Origin: Puffinus mauretanicus
Taxonomy: Eukaryota > Chordata > Aves > Procellariiformes > Procellariidae
Assembly: GCA_023333565.1 (NCBI GenBank)
Contig: JAJKFH010001585.1
Coordinates: forward strand, 186,001 to 250,000
Length of the DNA: 64,000 nt
Direction: 5' to 3'
The notes under the pieces are model-generated. The model saw nothing but the letters and a program-made list of their open reading frames with translations. It made no database searches and was not told where the DNA came from. Positions 36,481 through 48,900 of the stretch are shown one piece after another; within the stretch, counting starts at the first letter, position 1; each line of letters opens with the position of its first letter. The translations under genes and the position numbers were made by a program.

Positions 36481-36980
36481 TATTTTGCATACTCTTATCC
36501 TATCTTTAATGAACAGTTTAATCTCACCGTTTCTTTCTGATCCTCCTGGTTGTTCTCAGTATTTACAGTTCCATGACTGTCAGTTCTCTGTCTTTATTTC
36601 TCCAAATGTCTCTGTTTACATATCCAATATACAAATACCAGTGATAGCTTTTTTCTTCATCATCATATTATACCACATTTTCTATTAAATGAGTCCTCCC
36701 TTTCATTATTATTGTCAGTTTCAGGCCTTCCTAGCTGCCTTTCATGTTTGTGGTTTGAATCATTATACTTGAAAGTCAAAAGGTTCTTCTGTGATGTACA
36801 CTTATAAGCTCTTCCTAGGGCCCTCTCACTATTTTTGCTGCTCATTTGGAAGAAGAGAAAAGGAGCTGTTTGGCCTACCTTTGGAAATGTGAATAAACAA
36901 AGAATTAAAATAATCTGGGCCATCGTATAGCTGTTCTTTAATCACAGATTTGCAGTTACCTACAAGCTTTCCTAGGCCTT

Positions 36981-37058
36981 TGATATGTATATATGTGTGC
37001 ATATATAAGCATGTATGTGCATATATATGTATGTGTGTGTGTATATATATACACACAT
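36981..37058. repeat. alternating purine-pyrimidine (TA/TG) tract with palindrome
   Basis: An irregular TATG/TGTG/TATA tract. At 37036-37057 it contains a 22-bp perfect palindrome made of TGTGTG and CACACA arms around (TA)5. Such tracts can adopt Z-DNA or cruciform structures; that is general knowledge, not evidence of function here. Confidence 0.85.
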
Positions 37059-38279
37059 ATTCAGGAGCTCAGTTTGATTAGGAAAGTACTGGGAAATTGC
37101 ACAGGCCTACATGCTAAGTCTTATGCCTTTTGGATAATTAAAAAAATCTATTTTTATTAAGCAACTAAATCAAAACAAAATAAAACAAAAAACAAACCCA
37201 AGAACTGAATTTAGAAAAAAAGAATAAAAGTCATTAGAGGTCGTACAAAAAAAAAAAAAAAAAGGAAGACGGAAGGACCTCTTTTAATCTCTAGCTCATT
37301 AATTCAGTTATTCTCCTGGGAGGACAGAACTACAAACCTCCTTTTTACCTGACCTGAAACACAGACTGGGCTGAAGCTTAACTTTTCTCTTAAATAGGGT
37401 CCTGTGATTTACATTACTGTAAGTTCAGAAAAGTAGAACGTGGATGCTATAGGCTTCTTCCCAGGCTGTGAGGGTGCCTAATCACAGGTTATTGTCAGGT
37501 TATCGAATCATTCTCTTTTTCACTCACTCACATCTAAAATGTGTGTGTCAGGTAAAATGACTTTAGCAAGAGCAAATTAAACAGTCCCAGAGGAGAGCAA
37601 TTGCAGAATGATCTAAGTTTATTTGTGACTCTCACCTGAAAAATTTGAACGTCTTGTTCTTGAACTATTAACATCTTTTAATATTTTAAGATTCTGTTTG
37701 TTTGTTTCTTTGTTTTCTCTTTCTTTTTTATTTTCTTTTTCCATCTGAATTGGTGCTAAGAATTAGCTAATACTTCTAGCTTTTATTGCATCTAAATTGC
37801 AAGCTAGGTAGGCTTCATTCTCCAGTAACTTTTGCATCCAGTTCCACAGACAGACTAAAACCTCAGGGATGGGTAAGCAGACCAATCAAGCACAGCCAAC
37901 AGAACTTCAAGCCACATACTAAGATTTTGTTCCCTTTGACAATAATAAGACAACCCTTATAGAAGTAGCAATGCAGTTCAAGAAATGAGAATGATCAACT
38001 CTTCATACCTGATTCTGAAAAAAAGTGGTGCTTTTGCAACTGAGTGAGGTTTGTTACAGTCTGACATGCCCAGTGCAGCGGTAACCTCACCTGTGCAAGT
38101 AGTTGTGGCCGATTTCAATTATCATTCACATGGTTAAATTATGTGATCCCAATTGTAATGAATCACTTTCTGTTTTCTTTAATTTGAAAACATCAATGGA
38201 TATTTTCTTAAATAACCTGTTCTTCATGTAACCATCTATTCTCAGATAAGCTGGACATCTTTCAATCATATTGTCTCAG
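37059..38279. other. AT-rich non-coding stretch
   Basis: No gene was recognised. An A-run of 17 bases is at 37247-37263 and a T-rich low-complexity tract is at about 37695-37742. Confidence 0.55.
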
Positions 38280-38775
38280 ATCATAGAATCATAGAATCAT
38301 AGAATCATTAAGGTTGGAAAAGACCTCTAAGATCATCAAGTCCAACCGTCAACCCAACACCACCACGCCCACTAAACCATGGCCCTAAGCGCCTCATCTA
38401 CACCTCTTTTAAATACTTCCAGGGATGGTGACTCAACCACTTCCCTGGACAGCCTGTTCCAGTGCTTGACCACTCTTTCAGTAAAGAAATTTCTCCTTAT
38501 GTCCAATCTAAACCTCCCCTGGCGCAACTTGAGGCCATTTCCACTCGTCCTATCGCTAGTTACTTGGCAGAAGAGACCAACACCCACCTCACTACAACCT
38601 CCTTTCAGGTAGTTGTAGAGCGTGATGAGGTCTCCCCTCAGCCTCCTCTTCTCCAGACTAAACAGTCCCAGTTCCCTCAGCCGCTCCTCATAAGGCTTGT
38701 GCTCCAGGCCCTTCACCAGCTTCGTTGCCCTTCTCTGGACATGCTCCAACACCTCCATGTCTTTCTTGTATATTC
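38280..38775 (-). mobile_element. 5'-truncated CR1 LINE with intact ORF2 C-terminal frame, minus strand
   Basis: The 3' end (plus-strand left edge) is three tandem ATAGAATC-type units followed by CATTAAGGTTGGAAAAGACC. The minus strand then reads without a stop from about 38772 to the ORF2 terminator near 38372. It carries [38 protein letters not shown] and [20 protein letters not shown], ending LRAMV. The frame happens to stay open beyond the element boundary into unique DNA, giving a 171-codon frame that is part CR1 and part chance. The reverse-transcriptase core is missing, so it cannot be an active element. It belongs to the same subfamily as 29557-30190 and 48208-48386. Confidence 0.94.
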
Positions 38776-40734
38776 CAGGTGCCCTCTTAATAATGTCAGC
38801 ACCAAAGCTTGGTATAGTTTCTTGCAATCTTCTAGTCCTCTTCATGATATGTAAGAATAAGGTGCTTCCTTTAACCCATGGCCCCACATGACATGATCTT
38901 TCTCCCTTTTCTCCCTTTTTCTCCTTGTTTTCTCTGCTTTTTGATAATTACCTCCATAAGAAACCAAGAATGTCTTTTTTTTTTTTAGATTATCATGATA
39001 GCACATTGACTTTCATGTAGTTTCCTTTTAAATTTCACATTTAAACAAGTGATAAAAATGGGCAATGAAAAAATAACTTTGAATGTTAGAAGTGTGGCCT
39101 ACCTTTTTTAGTGCAACTTTCCCCCACCATTACGTGTATTATTGCTTGTATCACTTATTTAACAGTGCTTGTCACTAGAATTGTAGGTGTGATTCTCTTC
39201 TGGAACAGGATGCATATTTTGCAGTTCTGGTGATAGCTAAACATTCATTTTTGTAGTAATGTATCTCCCTGAAAAACTGAAAATTATAGGTAAAAAAATA
39301 AGCATGTTTATGGTTAATCTTAGATTAAAAATTTTAGTTATAAATTTAGTATCTGATGAGTATTATGAGCAGAAGCAGAATGAATAGATGCAATGGCCTT
39401 TCATATCTTGAAACAGGTAAATAGAAGGAAGTATGCATGAGCTCTGACAGATCTCTTAGTACGAAATAAACCCTTCTCAATATGTATTTCAAGTGTGCCT
39501 ATGGTAGCGTATCAATAATAATTAAAAAAAGGTTGTGATTGTTAAAATGGAGAAAAGCAGATCAAAATTCTCTGTTTAGATGTTCAGGTACTTACATATT
39601 TCTCAACATAATTTCTGAAACCTGAAAGTGTTGTATACAAACCAGATCTATGTGTGATGCCAGAAATTATTTCTTCTCACTTCAAAGACGACATGCAGAT
39701 GTACTACATAGATGGAGTAGCATAACTAAAGACATACATTAAACTAGAGAATAAATAGGACCTGCACACGTGTCAATCCCAAATGAAGCCAAAAGCACTA
39801 CTATGGGAGCCATGGATAAAACAGAGAAATAGTAGTTCATGAATCCTATCCCAGTGGATAAGTGAGACTCCATGCACCGTAAATAAGAGTTTTCAAATAG
39901 TCTCTGATTTTAAAATTTTTAAAATTTTTAGAGGAACCCTAAAGGAACCCTATACAGTATCACACAAAATAAGGAAAGAGAAGTTTCGTCTGCGTGATGC
40001 AAATAGTCCAAACCACCCTTGTAACATAGTGGTGTTTCTCTGGTCTGTGCCTAGCCAGAAGTTCAAGGAACAAATGTCTCTTGCTCTGGGAACTGGTTCT
40101 GACATGAAATGTTGCATTACAGGTCATCAAGACCACATAAACCAATTACCCAATATGGTGCAATCCAGACCCAAGAAAGCTCGTATTCTGAAATCGGCAT
40201 GGGTAATTAAGTAGTCTAGAGTGGCCACCTGGCCAGATTTACTATAGATGTTAGACCTATGGCACATATGTAGCAGCCATTTGTCAAAGATGGCTGGTTT
40301 GTGTATCTCCTGGACTTATGCAGGATGTAAGCACATAAATATTGAGCTCAGCCAAGGACACTATGTTACAACTAGGAGGACTTCTTCACCTTAAGTAGGT
40401 ACCCATATCAGTTCAGCAGCATATTTCTGGAAAACTTCTTCAGCTGAGTTTTCCAAATTCCATATAAAATGCATTGTAGGTGTTTAAGTACTTTGTCAAG
40501 TGCCCGTCTTAATGTTCCTAGCCATTCATTAAAAAGTGCCAGGCATACAAAAGAGAGCAAAGCCTGTATATAGAGAATTGCTAAGATTTTAACACCAAGG
40601 AGACTGTTAGAATTAGTTAATCTGATTTATTTCATGTAATACAGACCAGAGAAAAATGGTTAGTGACTGTGTTGCTAACTTCTTTTTGAGTTTTTTTTTT
40701 ATAGTTTAATTTTGAAACTAAAAGCAATAGAGAA
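38776..40734. other. AT-rich non-coding stretch
   Basis: No gene or repeat was recognised apart from short T-runs near 38975 and A-runs near 39525. The bases from 38776 to 38890 are unique sequence read through by the CR1 frame. Confidence 0.55.
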
Positions 40735-41060
40735 GTCGTTGCTTTCCTAGGGAAGCTGTTCTGTTAAGATCTCTCTGAAACGACCTTTATATCTAGCCTA
40801 ATTTACCTAACTTTGCCTTCAAACCACTGCATCTCATTATACCTAATGCCACAAAGTTTCTCAATTAAGCATTTGTAGATTGTGATGCAGTCATGTCCTT
40901 GAAGAAATTCAATACATAGAGCTTTTGCAGCTTCTCCGCATCAGACGTTTTCCCCAGCCTTCCTAATTCCAGCAATTATTTTCAAACCCTTCTAAAATTG
41001 TCAACATCTTTTCTGAAGTCCAAGCACCAGAACTCATCATAGCAGTCAACGAATAGCTTC
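40735..41060 (-). mobile_element. ancient CR1 relic, minus strand
   Basis: Several phrases in order match the reverse complement of the ORF2 C-terminal region of old sauropsid CR1s: GCATCTCATTATACCTAATG, then TTTGTAGATTGTGATGCAGT, then CCTTCTAAAATTGTCAACAT, then CCAAGCACCAGAACTCATCA. In better-preserved copies these read '...TTGTTATACCTTTG...', '...TATAGACTGTGATCAAGTC...', '...CTCCAATTTATCAACATCC...' and '...GGACACCAGAACTGGACAC...'. The copy is heavily diverged, without an open frame, and clearly older than the copies at 29.6, 38.3 and 48.2 kb. Confidence 0.68.
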
Positions 41061-44000
41061 ATTAATATCATATAACAGTGCAGAAATAGTCCTACTTTTC
41101 TCCTTGCATAGTCGGTGATGAATTTTGGTTTTTGAATCACATCTGGGTAATCAAATTCTGTTGGTTATCTTTGGGAGCAGTACTGATTCAAGGTTTCTCA
41201 CATGTGAAGTCAAAATGGAGGTTTTGACTCCTATGAGGATGAAAGAAGGAGGTACAAAGGGAGAGGCCAAACTGGAAATAAGGATTAGAGTAAAACCTTG
41301 GGAGGATCATGTTAGCTGTAGCCAGTGACAGCAGGGAAGGCAGGGTTGCAGATGACAAATGCCACAGAAGTATAAAGGTCATCTCTCAAACTTGGCAGCT
41401 GTACCCTTTACTGTATATTCTTCCTCCATTCTTCTTGGAAGCAGCAGGGGAAGAAACCAACCTCACTTTCCAGTGCACAGGTAAAGGAGAGAGCAGACCT
41501 CTGCTGTTTTTCAAAGCCCATGGAGACTGCAACTTGGATAAGCATCTAGTTGTTGGATCTGCTCAAATCCTACTAGTGTAATCTGATGTTTATTCTGACA
41601 CAATCTTTCACCCCTTCATGTTAAAAAGTAAAGTGTTAAAATGTATTTCATTCTACTAAACAATACATTTTACCTTAATGTGTTTACCTGAATTACCTCT
41701 TTATTTATTTATTACCACTTTACCAATTCTAGTATTTTCAGTAATTTTATTCACTGTTTATTTATATTTTCTTCTCAACTACCAATATAGACAGTGAATA
41801 ACCTTGGTCTGAGACAAATTCATGTATGAAATCCCAGGAACATCCATCCATAGTGACTAATAATTTCTCATCTACAGTTTCTTATTGCAACCTAGTACTA
41901 GAGACAATTATATGTACATTATATACGGATATCTTCCTTTTATAATAGGTCTTTTTTAAAACCAGAAAGTCATGTGCCATGAAGCCAAGTACCGTACAGA
42001 AATTTGAATATTTTATTCAGTAAACTGACCTTTATTAACTGAGCTTGTAATCTCGTAAAAAACACTAAACAGTTTGTATAACAAAGCTTATTTTCCATTA
42101 AACCTCATTGGTTGACATTAATTTTGAATGTTACTGACTCTTAATTATTTACTGATTGCATCCAAGTCATCTTTCTGATAACTGTCTGAGATTGATATCA
42201 ACCTGACTGTCCTTTCATTTCCTCTCATATAACCTTTTAAAACACCAGTACAGCATTTCAACTGTTTTCAAATCCTCTGTGAGTTTTCCTTGTTTCTGTT
42301 TGAAAACACCTATTTTAAACAGCTCATGGACATTTCTGGATCATTCCTTGGATGGTCTTAGATTCTAGTGTTCTGGTTCTGCATTTTAATAAATGCTTAA
42401 CTTCATTACATTTTTAATACTCTTTGTAATAAATCTAATTATCAATATAAACTCTGATACTTATTCTTTTGTTTTGTTCTGAGTTTTTGTTGTTGTTGTT
42501 GTTGTTTCCCTGCTGATGCAGAACACAAATATTTATTAAATACTTCTGGCTCTTCTGCATCATGATATATAATTTTGGCATTTCTGTTTAGTACCAGTCA
42601 TAACACTATCAGTAAAAGTCACTAGATGTGGTTCTGGTGTGTATACATCAGAACAGAAGTACATATATTTCATACCTATTTTTTTTAGCCATATTTCTTC
42701 ACTGATATTTGTTTAGCCACCCTTATCAACTGCCTGCATTCCTTAGCTATCATATTTTACACATATTTTACACACTTCCTCTTTTTTTTTTTAATTTTAT
42801 ATATCTTTATTCTTTTAAAAAACAGCAACACAAAGATGCAACAGGCTCTCTCTTTAATTCAGATATTTTTAGTAAAACAAATATTTTGTGAAGAACAAGT
42901 ATGTGTTTGGGACACCTGACGAAGCATCTTAAACACGTTTCAATCGTACATATATATGTGTGGGTGTATATGGTGTAACTGTGCCTACATGAATATACAA
43001 AGAGATTTTCATTTATTTTTCTTCATCCATAACTTCTCTTCCAGTTTTTGGATACTGCATTTAAAAAATGCACCAGAATTATACAGTACTTCTTAATATG
43101 TATTCTTTTTGCATAAGCACAGCAATTAGATGTTACCATTTAACTCTCTTCCTAAAAGTCCAAGCACTGTAGAAAATATTTTTCTGATCCAATAACCTAG
43201 AAGAAATAAATTGTATGGAAATAGTAAAAAATAAGTGTTTACAATAGATGAAGATGATTCATGTAAAGAAAAACATGTACAAATATGGAAGAGGCAATAA
43301 TATACAGCAAAACAGGTGAAATTCATTTGGGACAAGCTATGGTTTGTTTGAACAGTTTTTGATGTTCCAACATAAATTTCTTTTATTAAATATCAGCAGT
43401 CTCACTTAATAAAGAAGATAAGAAAGAGTAAAAGAAACAGTAGTGACATAAGAATGTAGGGTCTTTGAACTCAATCCTATTTGCAGCTGAATTGTCTCAG
43501 TCTACTTGAATTGCCTAAATCACCGGGAAATAGTTTTAGAAATGAAACAAAAGCTCAGCCTTTGCTGAGGTGATGATAAAGCAGACTTGTAAATGTGCAA
43601 TTTGGCTACTTCCTGTGTTATTCTTTGCTACTTTTTCCTGAATGTGAGAGAGTCTTTCATATGGGTGAGAGGGAAGGGTTCAGGGGGAAAAAAAAAATCT
43701 GTTTTTGCATTGTGTGCACAGTTCCCTGTTCAAAAGCTGCATTGATGCATTCACAGAATACAGAATTTTGTTTTATATTGTAACATGACACAAAATTAAC
43801 AACTTTACATTAAAAATTCTTACCTAATTTTCCTCTGATTAAGCATTAAGATTCAAATTTGTATTTCCCCGATTAACTTCTACAGTCTGTGTGGTGCTTA
43901 AAATTCATCCTGTCTCCTCAGAATAGTAAAGCAAAACAACTGAGGGGAAAATGATGCAGTACATTCAAAATATCTATTTTTAACTTCAAAAATAACTCTA

Positions 44001-46249
44001 GGATATTAAAAACTGTAAATAAGTGTATTTTCACAACCATTCAAGTAGCTTAATGTAGGCAAAATTAAGGCATGTTTGTAGTACAAAAATAGCCTTCTAC
44101 AACACAGTGCATCAGCAACAGTTCAGTCCAATGTTGTAGATAATTAATCTAATTTTCCCTCTGCTTCATTTTGTGTTCTATTAGTTTTCTTATTCAAACT
44201 TTCAAGTCACAAATCTAATTTAAAGCCTCTTAACTGGTCTAATGTGGTAATGTGTTCCATCTGCGTGCAGTGTCTAGCAGTGAGTGATAGGGACAGAATA
44301 CTAATTTGCCTCCCAGTGTGCACAATGCTCAATAAATAAATAATATATTACCTGTGCTCACCATTACTTGACTACAGAAAGTGTCAAAAGCAACAGAAAA
44401 GATGGATGCAAGTTTAAGGCACGTAACAGAGAATGAACTGAAGCAGGGATGGGTAAGGGAGACAGAAGAAAAGAAAGAGGCAGAGAGAGATAGATAAACA
44501 ATACAGTCTGTCACAGAATGGCAATTATTCTGTTAACATGGCTAACTATTTATAGCTGTACACGTAACATGTATTAGACTACATACTGATTAATGGTTAA
44601 ATATTAAATATTTCTTTGCAACAGTTTTGTTTTCTGTGTGTTCTATTATTTCTCTGTAGAGAAATATAGAATGTCTTTATATTCTTTTAGCTTCTGTTTT
44701 TTTAATTATTCACTTTCAGAAATCTCCTTTTCTTTTTTTTTTTCCAACACATTGATTTTCTTCTGTTGTTTGGCTTTTCTTCCTTGTGTGTAGAGGGGGT
44801 TGCTTTATTTTAGGAGCTTTAGCTTTCAAACAACAGAAAACTCCAGGTAAATAATTGTAAACTTACTGAGTTTCACTTTAATCTTCTGTACAGTCATCTA
44901 AGCTTGTAGAAACTCCACTATGGTCAATGAAGTCACATTGATGCAAAACTGGCATCTGGGAGATTAAATTCAGAGTGCTAGTATTATAGAGAAGTGTGCA
45001 GGTAAGTGTGTATGTGTAACAGAAAAAGAAACGGTGTGCTGGCTATGGTAAAATAAAAGTCTAAGAACAAAGGAAAGGATGGAAAGATAATGTGGGGAAA
45101 AAAAGAAAAAAAATCCCACAAAACTGGCAGTGTCCTGTATTATTAAAATATTATTTTGTAGAAAATGTCATTACAATTTTGTTTAAATTTAATGCAATTT
45201 ACCAGACCATAAAGAACTCCTTAGAATAAATGGCTGGTTTCCAGGCACAGCTACTGTGCTGCTGATTACAATACATTCTGACATTTATGACAGTTTTATA
45301 ATTCTTGTATTCTGTACCTAGCTGTGCTCTGAAGTGTCTCTACTTTGCTGAAGGCTTTCTCCTGGGAAATAGCACTAAAGTTTTGTGGACTGAAAGGACA
45401 ATAAAACAGTTTGACAGAAAAACACTATTACTATAGAATGCAAGCCTGTTGCTAATTTGTCTATAACTGTTAAAAATGAGGATTCATTTTATAAATATAA
45501 ATACCTATGTAAATTTGTTGTCACAAAAAAACGATATCGACTTCAGTAGATATTCTTATATGAGTAAACCTATCAATATGAGTAAGGATTTGTCAGATCA
45601 ATGCCTAGGCCCTTAAATAAAATAGTACTATTGCAAGAATAACCCCATTGATGGTTTACAAAGACTAAGATTCATAAGGAAGAGTATGAAAAATGGCAGA
45701 CCGAAATACAAGCAAAAGAACAGTTAAGAAGGAATAGGAAGGCAGGAATGAAATCTTACTACACAGACTTTGACTTTTATGTAGGGCAGTACTCAAAACA
45801 GCATTTAGCCATGTCTTCAAATGTTTCATGAAATTTTTATAACAAAAAGATTATTGATACAGTTCCGAGGATGATTACTGTTTTCCCTTTAGAGAAAACA
45901 AGTTGAAGCATTTCTATAACTATTTGGGTAATACTAGTTTAATGTTTTCAATAAAAACATTAGAAAAAATCTTCAATTGAAAATGTTTTGAAAATTGGCA
46001 TAGTAATAATCAAAAGCATTTTTTTCTTTTTCTTTAAAAGGACACTTGCTATTGAAATAACATTTCAACTGAAAACTTTTGACCAGCTCTAAGAAAAATA
46101 TTTTGTATATATGGTTTTGCCTATAGGCACTTAGAGAGAGCTGGAAGCAGACAGCCGAAGTTCTGGCTTAACTGTAAAACTTGAATCAAATATACTGTCC
46201 ATTGAGCAGCCACATAGGAAGAGGGAGACAGACTGAAAAAGATTCAAGT
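41061..46249. other. AT-rich non-coding stretch
   Basis: No gene was recognised over about 5.2 kb. A TTG array is at 42485-42507 and T- or A-runs lie at about 42783, 43687, 44735 and 45098. The frame of about 90 codons at 41.3-41.6 kb has no known motif. Confidence 0.55.
42485..42507. repeat. (TTG)n microsatellite
   Basis: A tandem trinucleotide TTG array of about seven units. Confidence 0.9.
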
Positions 46250-46640
46250 GGGCTTTAAGGCGGGGCAGAGTATGCTGCTTTGCAGGCAGCACGTTTCTGC
46301 TTGCCAATATTTAGGGTATAGAGCCAAAACTCCATTAATTCCCTGTAACATTATAGGCTTGTCACCGTCTCCCTTCAATGTGAGGGGGGAAAGCTTTAAC
46401 ACCAATGACAAATCTACTCCTCTTCTGCTCCGTTATCTGTGTTTACTGCAGAGGGTTATTAAAAAGGTACTCCTGGCACTCCTTTGCCCCTGAACTGCCA
46501 TGCTAATCAAACCGTAGATTGTCCTGAAAATGGTTATTTCTAGAGTGCTGCTCCGTTTCAGAGTGCTGTCTGAGAGAGATAATGCAATCATCTGTAGTGC
46601 TGCAGAAAAACAGGTTTAAATTGTAATCATATGAGAACCC
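46250..46640. promoter_or_regulatory. candidate conserved non-coding element
   Basis: Sequence of even composition with no simple repeats, several TAAT/ATTA cores (CATTAATTCCC, GCTAATCAAACC, ATAATGCAATCAT) and GATAA-like words, set in otherwise degenerate AT-rich DNA. A short frame of 81 codons crosses it without coding features. This texture is typical of developmental enhancers, but conservation cannot be shown from one sequence, so the call is an inference. Confidence 0.25.
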
Positions 46641-48207
46641 TTAAACTAAATGAGGTCAGCCTGGTCTGTACACATATGGAAGGAAGACCTCCATGGACCT
46701 CTGAAGTATTTAAGGAGACATTATTAGTAACTGATACAGTAGGTGACATTTTTTCCCTGTATTAGTACTGCCCAGGTATGCTAGATGGAACCCTATTGCT
46801 AGAGAAGTTATCTGTCAGACAAAACATAAAAACAAGGTTCTGAACATATCTGGCCATTCAAAATTGTATGGTATTTCTCATAATGTTCTCTTGGCCAAAT
46901 TTGAAGTAGGTAATTACATTCTGCTTGCCTTAATTAACCCTGAAGTCTGTGAAATGCATGTTCTTCCTTTTCATCTTAACAGCCCTGTAATGCATACTCA
47001 AAGTTCACAGACTGCTGTTTAAAAAAAATAAGGAAAAAAGAATAAGAAATAACTTCTATATACAATTATTAAGAACATATAAAATAGCTAGTAACTAAAA
47101 GATATTGGCTTTATTACAGAGGAAAAAATTGTAAACAAGAATAGAGCTTTCTGTTTAAAAATTTTTATTACTATTCAGCAAACAAGATATTGTTTTCAAA
47201 TGCAGTATGAAATAAATGTTCTAGAAAATCTGAAACAGAGCTGTAATATTTAATATTTAAATATTTCAGTAAAAAGCAACGGAGAAGTAAAGGCAACTTC
47301 AGAGAGAAACGAATACTGAAATCTCCATGAACACCAACATACCTTGCTAGTAACATATGGGTGAAGAGAAAGACATGTCTGCTTGCAATCCACAAGGAAT
47401 TGGTTTGAAGAAGGTAGATTAACAATTCAGATGTTGCTGTCCAATTCGAATTTATTCCAAATTGGAAAATTCTGTTTCCAAAGGGACACAGTCAAGCTCC
47501 TTGTGGCCCCTCTGAACCCTATAGTGTTAGTAGCTGCTTCAAACTGAAAAAAAAAAAAAAAAGAAAATGAAGAGTTTTAGCTGATGGAGGGAAAAAAAAG
47601 ATCTTTTACATTACACTGGAATATTTAGCATCAAAAATATTCTTGGCCAGTTTATAGCACATAATGTTAAAACCTGCTTATAATAGTACAAAAGAAAAGG
47701 ATGGGACAGTACATCAGGCCAGGATTTTTGTCCATTCTTAATTAAGTATGCATATCCTTTTGCATTCAGTAGGAATGCTGTGTGTTTACCTATTAAGCAT
47801 GTGTCAGTGCCTTGCTCAGTTGTAACCACTAGACACAGAGATCATAAGGAAGAATGTATTCCTTTATTCAATTTTTGTACACACCCATACATAACTTTTA
47901 TGGACAGTATCCATTTTGGGTTTATCAATGCAAATGGAAGAATCTAATTATAGACATTAGCCACATTTAGGAACTTTAAGGAACTCACCCACAGATTCCT
48001 AATTAAACTATTAAACATTGCTTGAGTCATTCAATCAACTTTCTTCTTCAGTCCATGAACACTTCAATAAACCTCAACTAAAAATCAAGAAGAACAGGCC
48101 CAATTCACCCTTTTGGGTTTGAAATTACCACAACAGCTATGTGCTTCTGTCATAACATTTTTGGCAGTTGCCTTAGGAGTATTGCAAGACAGATTATCCA
48201 CTTTAGG
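46641..48207. other. AT-rich non-coding stretch
   Basis: No gene was recognised. A short A-run is at about 47547-47562. Minus-strand frames of 72-84 codons at 47.2-47.8 kb have no known motif. Confidence 0.55.
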
Positions 48208-48386
48208 AATCATAGAACCATAGAATCATAGAATCATTAAGGTTGGAAAAGACCTCTAAGATCATCGTGTCCAACCGTCAACCCAACACACCATGCCCAC
48301 TACACCATGTCCCTAAGCGCCTCATCTACACCTCTTTTAAATACTTCCAGGGATGGTGACTCCACCACTTCCCTGGGCAGCCTGTT
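48208..48386 (-). mobile_element. short 5'-truncated CR1 LINE, minus strand
   Basis: The plus-strand left edge has tandem ATAGAATC-type units, then CATTAAGGTTGGAAAAGACC and TCCAACCGTCAACCCAACAC, as in the copy at 38280. It ends abruptly at CTGGGCAGCCTGTT (48386), giving a 179-bp insertion that holds only the 3' UTR and the last codons of ORF2. It differs from the 38 kb copy by a few substitutions and a short deletion near 48287. Confidence 0.95.
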
Positions 48387-48469
48387 AAAAAACAAGAGGG
48401 AAAAAAAAAAGAATGAAAAAAGAAGCAGAAGGAAATGGAGAAAACTTGCATTGAAACACAGTTGCTGAG
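48387..48469. other. A-rich flank of the CR1 copy
   Basis: A/G-rich sequence directly beyond the 5' truncation point of the CR1 copy. It contains A-runs and no recognisable element. Confidence 0.5.
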
Positions 48470-48900
48470 GCAGCACTGAGGCATGCGAAGAAGTGCCTCT
48501 GTGCGAAGGAAAATGTGCTGTGTAATTCCACCTTTCAGATGCGCTTAGTGAAGAATTTCCACATGAGCATCTGTGCTTGTCAGACTTCTTTTTGAACCTC
48601 TACCCACGATTTCTGTGTTACCAGCTGATAAAGTGTCTGTAAAATTTAGTGGTTGAATCATACATTATTTTCTGTCTCCATTGTGGAATCCCACCACCAC
48701 TTATTCTTGCAATATGGCGCTGAAGATCCCACATAGCATAATGGATACGAGTGAGCAGCCTGCTTGAGTCAGTTGTACAGCTGAAATGTCATCTGCTCTA
48801 TTTATTGTTTAACTCTGCAACCTCTCTGCTGCCTTAATGATGCATAATCATTAGACGCCATTAATGACAACACTTCTCAGAATTCACCCTAACAGTTTGT
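48470..48900. promoter_or_regulatory. candidate conserved non-coding element
   Basis: About 430 bp of complex sequence without simple repeats or a long open frame. It contains clustered homeodomain-type cores, among them the inverted repeat at 48835-48853 and GCCATTAATGACA at about 48858. Such clustering is common in vertebrate developmental enhancers. Conservation and function are inferred, not shown. Confidence 0.28.
48835..48853. promoter_or_regulatory. inverted homeodomain-type repeat
   Basis: TAATGAT-GCATA-ATCATTA has two perfect 7-bp arms around a 5-base spacer. TAAT/ATTA cores are the general recognition core of homeodomain proteins, and the central ATGCATAAT resembles a POU-type site. 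This is a motif match only; short AT-rich motifs also arise by chance. Confidence 0.3.

Noticed and set aside
38379..38891. Three plus-strand frames of 64-130 codons
   Set aside because: They are antisense to the CR1 ORF2 C-terminal frame at the same place.
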